A program made the translations under genes and the position numbers. A DNA stretch of 64,000 nt, from the NCBI RefSeq assembly GCF_902500215.1, contig NZ_CABVOU010000027.1, forward strand, positions 179,398 to 243,397. Direction: 5' to 3'. Positions 54,099 to 62,748 of this stretch are shown here, in pieces. Under the pieces are notes generated by a model. That model worked only from the letters and a program-made list of their open reading frames with translations, was not told where the DNA came from and searched no databases. Origin of the DNA: Halomonas lysinitropha. GTDB lineage: Bacteria; Pseudomonadota; Gammaproteobacteria; Pseudomonadales; Halomonadaceae. The stretch's first letter is position 1. The number at the start of each line of letters is the position of its first letter.

Positions 54099-57000
54099 TC
54101 AGGCCTCGTGGCGGGTCACCCTGATCGGCAGGCCCTGGCGCACCGCGGCACCGCTGATCGGCTCCAGCCAGGTGCCGTCCACGCTGCGGGTGGGGTCCTT
54201 GAAGCCCAGGTCGTTGATGTTGATGCCGGCGCGCAGCCACTCGAGGTCGGGCTGGGACTCGCCGTCGATCACGTGGGGTGTCGCCCCCAGGTCGCGGTGG
54301 CCGTAGCCGTGCTCGATGCCCAGGGCCCCTGGCATCACGCCTTCGCCGACCAGTGCCAGTGCCACCACGCTGCCGCCGGGGCTCTCGATGCGGATGGTAT
54401 CGCCGTGAGTGATGCCGAAGCGCTCGGCGTCCTGGCGGTGCATCATCACCGGGTTGTAGGGCTTGATCATGCGCAGCCGCTCGAGGCCGATGGCGTAGGA
54501 GTTCATCAGGTTCGACTTGAACGAGAACGCCAGCAGCGGCCACTCCTCCTCGGTGAACACCTCACGCATGGCGCGACCGTCGGCCAGCTTCGGCATGCCG
54601 TGGAAGGGCACGCCGCGGTTGGGCTCGCCGTTACGGGTGTCGATGCTGGTGCCTACCTGCTCGTTGTAGACGCACAGGGTGCGCTTCCAGGCGCTGGTGA
54701 GGTTCTCGCCCTTGAAGTGATCCTTGAAGTCCTCGAAGCGTCCGCCGCGGGCGTAGAGGTAGGCCACCGGGCCGTGCTCCTCGGGCTTCAGGGTACGCTC
54801 GATGCGCGACATCAGTGGCGCCAGGCCGGCGTGAGCGATGTCGCTCTCGTCGGCGGCGGGCAGTGGCTCACCCTGCATGGCCACATTGGCGGCGGCGCGC
54901 AGGTAGAAGTCCTCCGCGCGGTGGAGCGGATGCAGCTTGCCCTCGGCGTCGGGGATCGCCTCGTCGCCGAAGCCGGCCAGGCCCAGGCGCTTGGCCACGG
55001 CGATGAAGAAGCTGTCCATGGAGACCGGCTCCCCCTCTTCGCTCTTCTGCTGGCGCGGCTCCACCACCGGCCAGCAGGCGGTAGTCATCTTGCCCAGGCT
55101 GCCTTTCCATGAGCCGGTGAAGCCCCACACCTCGTACATCACCGAGTCCGGCACGATGTAGTCGGCGTAGCGGTTGGTCTCGTTGAGGAAACCGTCGACG
55201 GCCACGAACAGACCCAGGCGCTTGGGGTCCTTGATCTTCTCGGCGATCAGTGCCTCCAGGCCCGCCTGGCCGTAGATGGGGTTGGCCATGCAGCCGATCA
55301 CCGCCTTGATCGGGTAGGGGTAGCCATCCAGCGCCGAGGGCAGGTGCTCGGTGAGGGTCGGCGGTGCCAGGGAGCGCCAGGGGGCGCGGGCGGGGTAGGG
55401 GTTCTCCCCGGCGGCCACCTTGCGCTGGTACTCGGAGGACTTCTCGTAGGGGAAGCGCGAGCGGGAGAGGAAGACCCCCTGAGGGCCGCGCTTGCCGGGG
55501 AAGTTGGCCAGGTCGTAGCGGGGACCGGTGCCCACGCCGTTGAACTGGCCGCCACCGGCGGCGCTGCCGCCCTTGCGGTTGTGGTTGCCGGCCAGCACGT
55601 TGAGCATCTGCATGCCGAAGGCGGCGTAGAAGCCGTTGCCGGACATCATGCCGCCATGGGAGTTGGTCACCGCGCGACGGCCGTGGCTGGCGAAGCGGGT
55701 GGCCAGGTCGACGATGGTGGCCTCGGGGATGCCGCAGTGCTCGGCATACTCGGCCAGGGTGTACTCCTTGGCGGACTCGCGCAGCAGCACCATGCTGCTC
55801 TTGACCCGCACGTTCTTGCCGTCTGCGAGTTCGACGTCGCGGTCGACGAAGAGCTCGGCGGCCATCACGGCGTCGCTCGCCACCAGCTCGTCGTCGGTCA
55901 CCACCATGGGCAGGTCGGCATCGCTCTCCGCCTCGGCCAGGCCCAGGTCGCTGGCGCGGAGGAAGCGGCCGCGGCGCTGATGGTCCTCGGCGGTAATCAC
56001 CAGGTGGGTGGCGTTGGTGTGGGTCGCCTCATTGGCGGCGTCCGCGGCGGGCTGGCCGGGCAGCTCGAGGAAGGCCTTGGCGTAGCCCTCGTGGTCGAGC
56101 AGCCACTGGATCATGGCCATGGCCAGGGCACTGTCGGTGCCCGGGCGGATCGGCACCCAGCGGTTATGGTCGGCGGCGTGGGAGGCCGAGGCGTTGAGGC
56201 CCGGATCCACCACCACGTACTCCAGGGTGCCCTCTGCGCGCGCCTGGGCGATCAGCCGCCCCTGGCGCTTGAAGGGGTTGCCGGCCTGGCTGGGGGCGGT
56301 GCCCACGTAGAGGATGAAGTGGGCGTTCTGGATGTCCGGCTTGGTGTGGGCGTTCTTGGCCAGGTCATCCATCACCGCGCCCGAGCCCATGCGATAGGCC
56401 AGGCCGCAGTAGGAGCCATGGTGGCCGTAGTTGCGGGTGCCGAAGGCGTTGAAGGCGAAGCGCTTGAGCAGTGCCGAGCGGCCGTAGTCGGTGGCCTCCA
56501 TCACCATCAACTGGTTGGCCTTCGGGCCGTACTCGGGGTTCTCCGGGTCGATGGGGGTGTCGAGGTCGTGGATGGCGCGTAGCCCGTCCACGTGGCCCTC
56601 GCCGAACAGGTCGCCGCCCTCGCAGATCTCCTCGATGACCTGCTCGAAGGGCACCTTCTCCCATTCACGGCTGCCGCGCCCGCCCACCCGCTTGAGGCAG
56701 TGGGTGACGCGGAAGGGGCTGTCGATCTGCGCCATCATGGCGTTGCCCCGGGCGCAGGCGGTGGAGCGGTTCTGCTGGCCCTGGTCGCCGAAGGCGCTGA
56801 CGCTGCGCAGCGCCTCGACCACCGGGGTACGCATGGGGAGGTGCTCGTCGGCGGAGAGCGGGTGGTAGGGGTTGCCGGCCACGCGCAGCACCTGATCGGT
56901 GTCGTTGTCCACGCGCACCCGGACGCCGCACTTGGTGGTGCAGCCGTAGCAGACGGTGAAGGCCACGCGCTGGTCCGGGTTGAGGGTCAGCTCGCCGCTC

Positions 57001-57197
57001 TCGGGGTCGACGGTGTATTCCGGCGCCAGGGAGTTGCCGTGGATGCGATGCTCGGGTTTTTCTCCGGCGCTGCCGGTGACGCCCTTGCCCATCTTGATCA
57101 GCGGATCGGAGTAGCCGGCGGCGAAGGTGGCGGCGCCGCCGGCGGCGACGGCGCCCTTGAGGAAGCGGCGACGTGAGGTGTCGGGTGACTTAGCCAT
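54099..57197 (-). CDS. ttrA: Tetrathionate reductase-like molybdopterin catalytic subunit
   Basis: The 1032-residue molybdopterin oxidoreductase has a Tat signal (SRRRFLKGAVAAG), an N-terminal iron-sulfur motif (TVCYGCTTKCGVRVRV and later STACARGNAMM) and a Mo-ligand Cys in HGSYCGLAYRMGSGAV. NPYHPLSADEHLPMRTP and the overall length match my recollection of Salmonella TtrA. It would reduce tetrathionate to thiosulfate in the periplasm; related selenate or arsenate-type reductases cannot be excluded. Last gene of ttrB-ttrC-ttrA, the known gene order, overlapping ttrC by 8 bp. TtrRS sensors are absent. Confidence 0.8.
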   Translation of the reverse strand: MAKSPDTSRRRFLKGAVAAGGAATFAAGYSDPLIKMGKGVTGSAGEKPEHRIHGNSLAPEYTVDPESGELTLNPDQRVAFTVCYGCTTKCGVRVRVDNDTDQVLRVAGNPYHPLSADEHLPMRTPVVEALRSVSAFGDQGQQNRSTACARGNAMMAQIDSPFRVTHCLKRVGGRGSREWEKVPFEQVIEEICEGGDLFGEGHVDGLRAIHDLDTPIDPENPEYGPKANQLMVMEATDYGRSALLKRFAFNAFGTRNYGHHGSYCGLAYRMGSGAVMDDLAKNAHTKPDIQNAHFILYVGTAPSQAGNPFKRQGRLIAQARAEGTLEYVVVDPGLNASASHAADHNRWVPIRPGTDSALAMAMIQWLLDHEGYAKAFLELPGQPAADAANEATHTNATHLVITAEDHQRRGRFLRASDLGLAEAESDADLPMVVTDDELVASDAVMAAELFVDRDVELADGKNVRVKSSMVLLRESAKEYTLAEYAEHCGIPEATIVDLATRFASHGRRAVTNSHGGMMSGNGFYAAFGMQMLNVLAGNHNRKGGSAAGGGQFNGVGTGPRYDLANFPGKRGPQGVFLSRSRFPYEKSSEYQRKVAAGENPYPARAPWRSLAPPTLTEHLPSALDGYPYPIKAVIGCMANPIYGQAGLEALIAEKIKDPKRLGLFVAVDGFLNETNRYADYIVPDSVMYEVWGFTGSWKGSLGKMTTACWPVVEPRQQKSEEGEPVSMDSFFIAVAKRLGLAGFGDEAIPDAEGKLHPLHRAEDFYLRAAANVAMQGEPLPAADESDIAHAGLAPLMSRIERTLKPEEHGPVAYLYARGGRFEDFKDHFKGENLTSAWKRTLCVYNEQVGTSIDTRNGEPNRGVPFHGMPKLADGRAMREVFTEEEWPLLAFSFKSNLMNSYAIGLERLRMIKPYNPVMMHRQDAERFGITHGDTIRIESPGGSVVALALVGEGVMPGALGIEHGYGHRDLGATPHVIDGESQPDLEWLRAGININDLGFKDPTRSVDGTWLEPISGAAVRQGLPIRVTRHEA

Positions 57198-58371
57198 GAC
57201 GGAGGGCTCCTTCGACGTCAGTGTGGTCGGGTGCGGCGGGGGAGGCGTCGGCGGCGCTGCCGCCCTGAGTGGCCTGGCGCCACGGCACGAAGAGGTCGAT
57301 CAGCAGGATGGCGGCGAGCCACAGGCCGAAGGTGCCGACGATGCCGAGGATGCCGGAAGAGCCGGCGGGAATGCCGTAGTGGTGGAAGCCGGCGCTGTGG
57401 CGGGCCACGGTCTGCACATCCATCAGCACCACCCAGCGGAACATCCAGCCCACGTGCAGGGCCACCAGGCCGAGCACCCAGGCCCGGGCATGGAGCGCCG
57501 GGCGGCGTGAGGCGGGGCGGGTGAGCAGGTAGAGCACCGCGCTGAACAGCACCAGGCCGGTGAGGCCGCCCCAGATCGCGGTGCTGCGCCACTCGGCGCT
57601 GTCGCGCACGGATTCCATGGCGGCGGCCACGGAGCCGACGTTGGCGTTGATGCCGTCCAGGAACCAGCTGCCGGCGACCAGCCCTGCGACCAGGCAGGCG
57701 CCGAGCATCACCTTGAGCATCTGCCGATTGATCGCCGTGCTGCGCTCACCGGCCACGCGGTTGAGCACCAGGATGAGGCCGGTGGCGGCGATGAAGCCGG
57801 TGGCCACGAACATCGGCGGCAGCCACACGGTGTGCCACAGCGGGCGGGCCTTGACGATGGCCACCTCGGCGCCGGTGTAGAGCATTATGCCGGTGGAGAG
57901 GGCGAGGGTACCGAGGCCCACCAGCACCAGCAGGGCGCGCGGCGTGGGGGCGTCGCCCAGCGACAGCCAGCGGGCCACGAAGCCGGCAATGCCGGGGGCC
58001 TGGCGATGGGCCTGCAGCGCCGGGCGCCAGGCGAGCCAGGCCAGCACGATGACGCCGACCACGTAGAGGGGCAGCACCAGGCTGCCGACGGACATCCAGG
58101 AGTGGCTGTTGGCATAGGCGTAGAAGTGCCAGAAGCGCAGCGGCTGGTGCAGGTCGGCGAGCAGCGCCACCGGGGCCACCAGGGTGGTGGTGAGGCAGGC
58201 GAGCAGGGCCAGGCGTGCGGTGGGCAGCCAGGCCTTCTTGCCGAACACCAGCGCCGGGGCGGCCAGCCACAGGGTGGCGTAGGAGAGGGCGATCATGAAG
58301 AAGTACTGCACCGCCCAGGGGTACCAGGCGATGTCGTAGCGCGGGGCGAGCAGCTCAATGGCGGAATTCAT
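57190..58371 (-). CDS. ttrC: NrfD/TtrC-type quinol-oxidising membrane subunit
   Basis: The 393-residue integral membrane protein has about nine predicted helices, with WAVQYFFMIALSYATLW at the start and HPLRFW-like QPLRFWHFYAYANSHSWMS in the quinol-site region seen in NrfD/DmsC/PsrC proteins. It anchors the reductase and passes electrons from quinol to the iron-sulfur subunit. Overlaps ttrB by 17 bp and ttrA by 8 bp. Somewhat longer than the Salmonella protein as I recall. Confidence 0.82.
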   Translation of the reverse strand: MNSAIELLAPRYDIAWYPWAVQYFFMIALSYATLWLAAPALVFGKKAWLPTARLALLACLTTTLVAPVALLADLHQPLRFWHFYAYANSHSWMSVGSLVLPLYVVGVIVLAWLAWRPALQAHRQAPGIAGFVARWLSLGDAPTPRALLVLVGLGTLALSTGIMLYTGAEVAIVKARPLWHTVWLPPMFVATGFIAATGLILVLNRVAGERSTAINRQMLKVMLGACLVAGLVAGSWFLDGINANVGSVAAAMESVRDSAEWRSTAIWGGLTGLVLFSAVLYLLTRPASRRPALHARAWVLGLVALHVGWMFRWVVLMDVQTVARHSAGFHHYGIPAGSSGILGIVGTFGLWLAAILLIDLFVPWRQATQGGSAADASPAAPDHTDVEGALRHG

Positions 58372-59131
58372 AGCCCATCTCCTTGCCGTGGGGATCGAGG
58401 ACGTCCAGGGCGACCGGCTCGGCGTCGGGGCGAGTGACGAAGCGCTCGTCCATGCCGAGGTAGAAGACCTGGGGCAGGGTGTTCTTCTCGGGCTGCAGCA
58501 CCATCAGATCACTGCGGTGCTCGTCGATCATGCGGCTGATCTGGCTCTTCGGGTCGCGCATGTCGCCGATGATCCGCGCGCCGCCCACGCAACTCTCCAC
58601 GCAGGCCGGCAGCAGGCCCGCCTCCAGGCGGTGGGCACAGAAGGTGCACTTGTCGGCGGTCTGGGTGCGCTCGTTGATGAAGCGGGCATCGTAGGGGCAG
58701 GCGTTGACGCAGTAGGCGCAGCCCACGCAGCGGTCGCTGTCCACCACCACGATGCCGTCCTGGCGCTGGAAGGTGGCCTCCACTGGGCAGACCGGCACAC
58801 AGGGCGGGTTCTCGCAGTGGTTGCACAGTCGCGGCAGCATGAAGGTGGCGACCTCGCCGGTCTCCCGGTGCTCCACCTCGTACTGGGAGACGGTGGTGCG
58901 GAAACTGCCCAGGGGGGCGGCGTTCTCGATATGGCACGACACGGTGCAGGCCTGGCAGCCGATGCACTGGCGCAGGTCGATCAGCATGCCGTAGCGCTTG
59001 CTGGGGTCGCCTTCTCGGCGGGGTGGCTGCTGGTTGATGCCGGCGCTGGCGATGCTCGAGAGCGGCACCATCGCGGCGCCCGCGCTGAGGCGGGCCAGCT
59101 GACCGAGCAGGGTGCGGCGAATGGGGTCCAT
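58355..59131 (-). CDS. ttrB: Iron-sulfur (4x[4Fe-4S]) subunit TtrB-type
   Basis: The 258-residue protein has a Tat-like N-terminus (MDPIRRTLLGQLARLSAG) and four cysteine clusters: DLRQCIGCQACTVSCH, RLCNHCENPPCVPVCP, DRCVGCAYCVNACPYD, and KCTFCAHRLEAG with PACVESCVGG. It carries electrons from TtrC to TtrA on the periplasmic side. The start at 59131 gives the RR motif; upstream GTG/ATG choices add no signal. First gene of the operon, with an FNR/ANR box about 90 bp upstream. Confidence 0.88.
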   Translation of the reverse strand: MDPIRRTLLGQLARLSAGAAMVPLSSIASAGINQQPPRREGDPSKRYGMLIDLRQCIGCQACTVSCHIENAAPLGSFRTTVSQYEVEHRETGEVATFMLPRLCNHCENPPCVPVCPVEATFQRQDGIVVVDSDRCVGCAYCVNACPYDARFINERTQTADKCTFCAHRLEAGLLPACVESCVGGARIIGDMRDPKSQISRMIDEHRSDLMVLQPEKNTLPQVFYLGMDERFVTRPDAEPVALDVLDPHGKEMGYEFRH

Positions 59132-59221
59132 GGCGCCTCCGGTGGCCTGGGAGGGGCGGTGTCTCCGCCCGAGGGGCAAGGGTTGATACCGGAAGGCTAC
59201 CTGCGACCAAGGTCTAGGCGC

Positions 59222-59235
59222 TTGACGCCGATCAA
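59222..59235 (-). promoter_or_regulatory. FNR/ANR box upstream of ttrBCA
   Basis: TTGAC-GCCG-ATCAA differs at one position from the consensus TTGAT-N4-ATCAA. It is about 90 bp before ttrB. TAGCCT about 30 bp downstream on the minus strand could be the -10 of a class II promoter. It supports anaerobic control. Confidence 0.65.
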
Positions 59236-59320
59236 GAGATCGTTAACAAACTCTTAATATTGACATAATGTTCATTCAAGTAATTGAGGATAAAGGACTT
59301 TCTGACGTCCGGCAGGCAAG

Positions 59321-59351
59321 AAAAAACGCTCCGCCTGCAGGGCGGAGCGTT
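59321..59351 (-). terminator. Rho-independent terminator of the small XRE gene
   Basis: On the minus strand AACGCTCCGCC-CTGCA-GGCGGAGCGTT is followed by a T-run: 11-bp stem with short loop, about 40 bp after the gene stop. Confidence 0.88.
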
Positions 59352-59392
59352 CGCTGTTCGTTATCGTATCGGCTTCCCGGGGGAGGGTGCGC

Positions 59393-59674
59393 TCAGGGCG
59401 GGGGACCGCTCGGATCGATGGTGCGATAGACCAGGCGCAGCTCGTCGACGGAGAGATGCTCGAGCTTCCCCGAGAGGAGGTCGCTGATCTTCTGCATCGG
59501 CAACCCTGCCCGGCGCGCAATATCCTTGCTACCGAGGTCTGATACGGCGATCAGGCGCGTGATGATGCGCATCAGGCGTGACCGTTTTTCCAGGTCCCTG
59601 ACGTCGAGGTCAGGGCAGCTTCGCGGAGGGTCAGTGAGTTCCGCCGCGTACGCGGTATGTCGTGCCGTGCTCAT
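59393..59674 (-). CDS. Small XRE-family HTH protein (HTH_37/HigA2-like)
   Basis: The 93-residue protein has a C-terminal helix-turn-helix of the XRE type (IAVSDLGSKDIARRAGLPMQKISDLLSGKLEHLSVDELRLV). Similar proteins are antitoxins of HigB2-type pairs, but no toxin gene is adjacent, so this is an orphan regulator or antitoxin remnant. ATG 59674 follows GGAG; the longer frame to 59875 lacks such a signal. Ends before a strong terminator. Confidence 0.7.
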   Translation of the reverse strand: MSTARHTAYAAELTDPPRSCPDLDVRDLEKRSRLMRIITRLIAVSDLGSKDIARRAGLPMQKISDLLSGKLEHLSVDELRLVYRTIDPSGPPP

Positions 59675-60071
59675 GTTGCTCCAGTGGGCGGTTTCGACAG
59701 CTGTACTATGGGGTCTATACGGCGATTTTGCCAGTCTCGATTCGGTGATTCTTTGGTGTGAGATGAGGCCCTGTCGCGGGGTCGCCGTCCGGGGTGGGGT
59801 GTGCAGAATATCGAACTTTCCGGCCGGCCCTGCCGAGGGCCGGCCTATGAAACCGCCGGCAGGCTCTGGATGCAAATATCCCTATACCAAGGGCTTCCAT
59901 CGTCCTGACCTGCGGGGGATGCCGCGACCGCCATGGGCCGGTTGCGACAAATGTCTAGGCGCGGGGTGTTCATTATTCCTTGAACGTTTGTCTTTCGTTC
60001 ACTATTTTTATCGACGTTTCCTGAAAAAATCTTTCATCATCACAATCGACAATCGACGAGAAGAGGCTGAC
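59675..60071. other. 397-bp intergenic region between XRE gene and APC permease
   Basis: No gene of its own. It holds a perfect 10-bp stem-loop, GGCCGGCCCT / AGGGCCGGCC (59822-59845, loop GCCG), the promoter side of the minus-strand XRE gene, and AT-rich DNA (59970-60040) before the permease that probably contains its promoter. Confidence 0.5.
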
Positions 60072-61511
60072 ATGAACAACGAGACGTCCACGGAGACGCA
60101 CCTGACACGAGTCCTTGCCCGCAAGGACGTTCTGGCCCTGGCCTTCGGCGCCATGATCGGCTGGGGCTGGATCGTGCTGACCGGCAGCTGGATCCAGTCG
60201 GCCGGCAGCCTGGGGGCCATCACCGCCTTCCTGATCGGCGGGCTGATCATCGTGCTGGTGGGCCTGACCTATGCCGAGCTGGCCTCGGCGATGCCCCAGG
60301 TCGGGGGCGAGCACGTCTACAGCTACCGGGCCATGGGGCACTTCGCCTCCTTCCTGTGCACCTGGGCCATCACCCTTGGCTACGTGAGCGTGGTGGCCTT
60401 CGAGGCCGTGGCGCTGCCTACCGTGGTGGAGCACCTCTTCCCGAACTATGCCGTGGGCCAGATGTGGAATATCGCCGGCTGGGACGTGAAGGCCACCTGG
60501 GTCGCCGTCGGTGTGGCCGGGTCGGTGCTGATGATGTGGATCAACTACATCGGTGTGCGTACCGCTGCTCTGGTGCAGAAGGTGGTGACCCTGCTGATCC
60601 TGGCAGTGGGCATCCTGTTCATCACCGGGGCCCTGTTCCAGGGCAGCACCACGACCATGCAGCCGCTATTCAGCGTCGAGGAGGGCGTGATGGGCGGCAT
60701 CATGATGGTAATCATCATGGTGCCCTTCATGTTCGTCGGCTTCGACGTCATTCCTCAGGCCGCCGAGGAGATCAACCTGCCGTTCCGCGAGATCGGCCGG
60801 GTGCTGATGATCTCGGTGATCCTGGCGGTGTTCTGGTACTCCTTCATCATCCTCGGGACTGCGCTGATGCTCGATCCCGAGGCGCTGGGCGCCAGCTCCC
60901 TGGCGGTGCCGGATGCCATGCAGGCGGCCTTCCAGGCGCCATGGGCCGGCAACCTGATGATTCTGGCCGGTATCGCAGGCATCATCACCAGCTGGAATGC
61001 CTTCTACATCGGCGGCTCGCGGGCCATCTATGCCCTGGCACACTCCGGCATGCTGCCGGCCTTCCTGGCCAAGCTGCACCCCAAGCACCGCACCCCGACC
61101 AATGCCATCCTGGTGATGGGGGCACTCTCTTCCATTGCGCCCTTCTTCGGCCGCCAGGCGCTGGTCTGGCTGGTGGTGGCCGGTGGCCTGGGCATCGTCA
61201 TCGCCTACTTCTTCGTCGCGCTCTCCTTCGTGGTGCTGCGCCGGCGCGAGCCGGAAATGTCGCGGCCTTTCCGCGTCCGCCGGGGCAAGACCGTAGGTGC
61301 CCTGTCGTTGATCCTGTCGCTGATGCTGATCGGCATGTACCTGCCGGGGAGCCCCTCGGCGCTCTCCGCCATCGAGTGGTACCTGTTCGTCGGCTGGATG
61401 CTGGTCGGTCTGGCGCTCTACGCCTGGTCGCGCGTTCGCTACGGCGTTGCCTACAGCGACAGCATGATGACGCGCGAGCTGGCCGGCGCGGATCCCTATC
61501 CCGGTCGCTGA
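60072..61511 (+). CDS. APC-superfamily amino-acid permease
   Basis: The 479-residue inner-membrane protein has about 12 predicted helices. The start MNNETSTETHLTRVLARKDVLAL is followed by GWGWIVLTGSWIQSAGSLGA (helix 1, the G-rich substrate loop of APC proteins), and YAELASAMPQVGGEHVYSYRA is the conserved segment after helix 2. GAGAAGAGG precedes the ATG at 60072; the earlier frame start is not supported. Standing just before glaH, it may import glutarate, 5-aminovalerate or lysine, which is inference. Confidence 0.88.
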   Translation: MNNETSTETHLTRVLARKDVLALAFGAMIGWGWIVLTGSWIQSAGSLGAITAFLIGGLIIVLVGLTYAELASAMPQVGGEHVYSYRAMGHFASFLCTWAITLGYVSVVAFEAVALPTVVEHLFPNYAVGQMWNIAGWDVKATWVAVGVAGSVLMMWINYIGVRTAALVQKVVTLLILAVGILFITGALFQGSTTTMQPLFSVEEGVMGGIMMVIIMVPFMFVGFDVIPQAAEEINLPFREIGRVLMISVILAVFWYSFIILGTALMLDPEALGASSLAVPDAMQAAFQAPWAGNLMILAGIAGIITSWNAFYIGGSRAIYALAHSGMLPAFLAKLHPKHRTPTNAILVMGALSSIAPFFGRQALVWLVVAGGLGIVIAYFFVALSFVVLRRREPEMSRPFRVRRGKTVGALSLILSLMLIGMYLPGSPSALSAIEWYLFVGWMLVGLALYAWSRVRYGVAYSDSMMTRELAGADPYPGR

Positions 61512-61529
61512 TCCCTCGACCCTCCAGGC

Positions 61530-61556
61530 GGCCGCCCCGGGGCTCCCGGGGCGGCC
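61530..61556 (+). terminator. Terminator-like stem after the permease
   Basis: GGCCGCCCCGGG (61530-61541) and CCCGGGGCGGCC (61545-61556) pair perfectly over 12 bp with a 3-nt loop, 19 bp after the stop codon. It separates the permease from glaH, which has its own promoter. Confidence 0.7.
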
Positions 61557-61594
61557 ATCGAACACAGAGCGCAAAGGACGGCCACTAGCCGCCC

Positions 61595-61629
61595 TTATTT
61601 TTGACAAAAATAAAAAATATAGATATTTT
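61595..61629 (+). promoter_or_regulatory. glaH promoter covered by two palindromes
   Basis: TTGACA (61601-61606), 17-bp spacer, TATTTT (61624-61629). The perfect palindrome TTATTTTT-GAC-AAAAATAA (61595-61613) covers the -35; a second, AAAATAT-AG-ATATTTT (61614-61629), covers the spacer and -10. This is AT-rich within GC-rich DNA and is likely the site of the glutarate regulator. Confidence 0.75.
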
Positions 61630-61665
61630 AGGATTGTATCCACGTAACGCCATGGAGCCCCTGAC

Positions 61666-62646
61666 ATGACCGTACTGACCCAGCTTCCCGAGACCGCCAT
61701 GCCCCTGCCCGCCGATATCCGCGGCTTCACGCTGGCGCCTTCCGCCCAGTCGCCGCGCCTGCTGCAGCTGACCGTCAGCCGCAAGGTGGTCGAGGTCTTC
61801 CTCGAGGCCGTGGCCGAGTGGCCGGTGCAGGCCCTGGAGTACAAGTCCATGCTGCGCTTCCGGGTCGCGAAGATCCTCGATGACCTCTGCGACAACACCC
61901 TGCAGCCGGTGCTGGTCAACACCCTGGTGGATCGCGCCACCGGTGGCTTCCAGGTGGTTCCCGAAGGTCTCGACGACGTCGAGCAGGCCGACGAGATGGT
62001 CAAGTTCGCCACCGCCGTGGCGCACCTGATGGGTCGCTCCAACTACGACGCCATGAGCGGCCAGTACTACGCGCGCTTCGTGGTCAAGAATGTCGACGAC
62101 TCCGACTCCTACCTGCGCCAGCCGCACCGCGTGATGGAGCTGCACAACGATGGCACCTTCGTCGAGCAGGACACCGACTACGTGCTGATGATGAAGATCG
62201 ACGAGCAGCACATGGAGGGCGGCAACTCCCTGCTGCTGCACCTGGACGACTGGGAGGGGCTGGAGCGCTTCTACCACCATCCGCTGGCACGCCGGGCGAT
62301 GCGCTGGACCGCGCCGCCCAGCAAGAATGTCGCCAGGGATATCTACCATGCGGTCTTCGACGTGGACGCCAGCGGCCTGCCGATCATGTCCTACATCGAC
62401 CAGTTCGTGCAGCCCAAGGGCTTCGAGGAGGGCAACTGGCTGACCGACCTCTCCGAGTCGCTCGAGAACAGCCCGGCGATCCTCTCGGTGCCCAACCCGG
62501 TGGGCAGCTTCCTGCTGATCAACAACCACTTCTGGCTGCACGGCCGGGATCGGTTCACGCCCCACCCGGAGCTGCGTCGCGAACTGATGCGCCAGCGGGG
62601 CTACTTCACCCATGCCAAGACCCTGCGCAACCCGCGTCAGTCCTGA
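61666..62646 (+). CDS. glaH: Glutarate 2-hydroxylase GlaH (CsiD), Fe(II)/2-oxoglutarate dependent
   Basis: The 326-residue oxygenase converts glutarate, 2-oxoglutarate and O2 to L-2-hydroxyglutarate, succinate and CO2. The iron ligands are in [10 protein letters not shown] (His, Asp) and FWLHGRDRF (second His, with the Arg of the 2-oxoglutarate site nearby). Length and sequence match CsiD. It comes before lhgO, which uses its product, as in E. coli csiD-lhgO. The ATG at 61666 lies about 37 bp after the -10 box. Confidence 0.95.
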   Translation: MTVLTQLPETAMPLPADIRGFTLAPSAQSPRLLQLTVSRKVVEVFLEAVAEWPVQALEYKSMLRFRVAKILDDLCDNTLQPVLVNTLVDRATGGFQVVPEGLDDVEQADEMVKFATAVAHLMGRSNYDAMSGQYYARFVVKNVDDSDSYLRQPHRVMELHNDGTFVEQDTDYVLMMKIDEQHMEGGNSLLLHLDDWEGLERFYHHPLARRAMRWTAPPSKNVARDIYHAVFDVDASGLPIMSYIDQFVQPKGFEEGNWLTDLSESLENSPAILSVPNPVGSFLLINNHFWLHGRDRFTPHPELRRELMRQRGYFTHAKTLRNPRQS

Positions 62647-62748
62647 ACAGAGCGGCCTGGGGCGAATTGCCCCGCGCCCCGGGGGTACCCTGACGAGGCC
62701 ACGCCGTGACGACGGCGTGGCCATCGCCTTTCGACAAGCGAGGACGGC

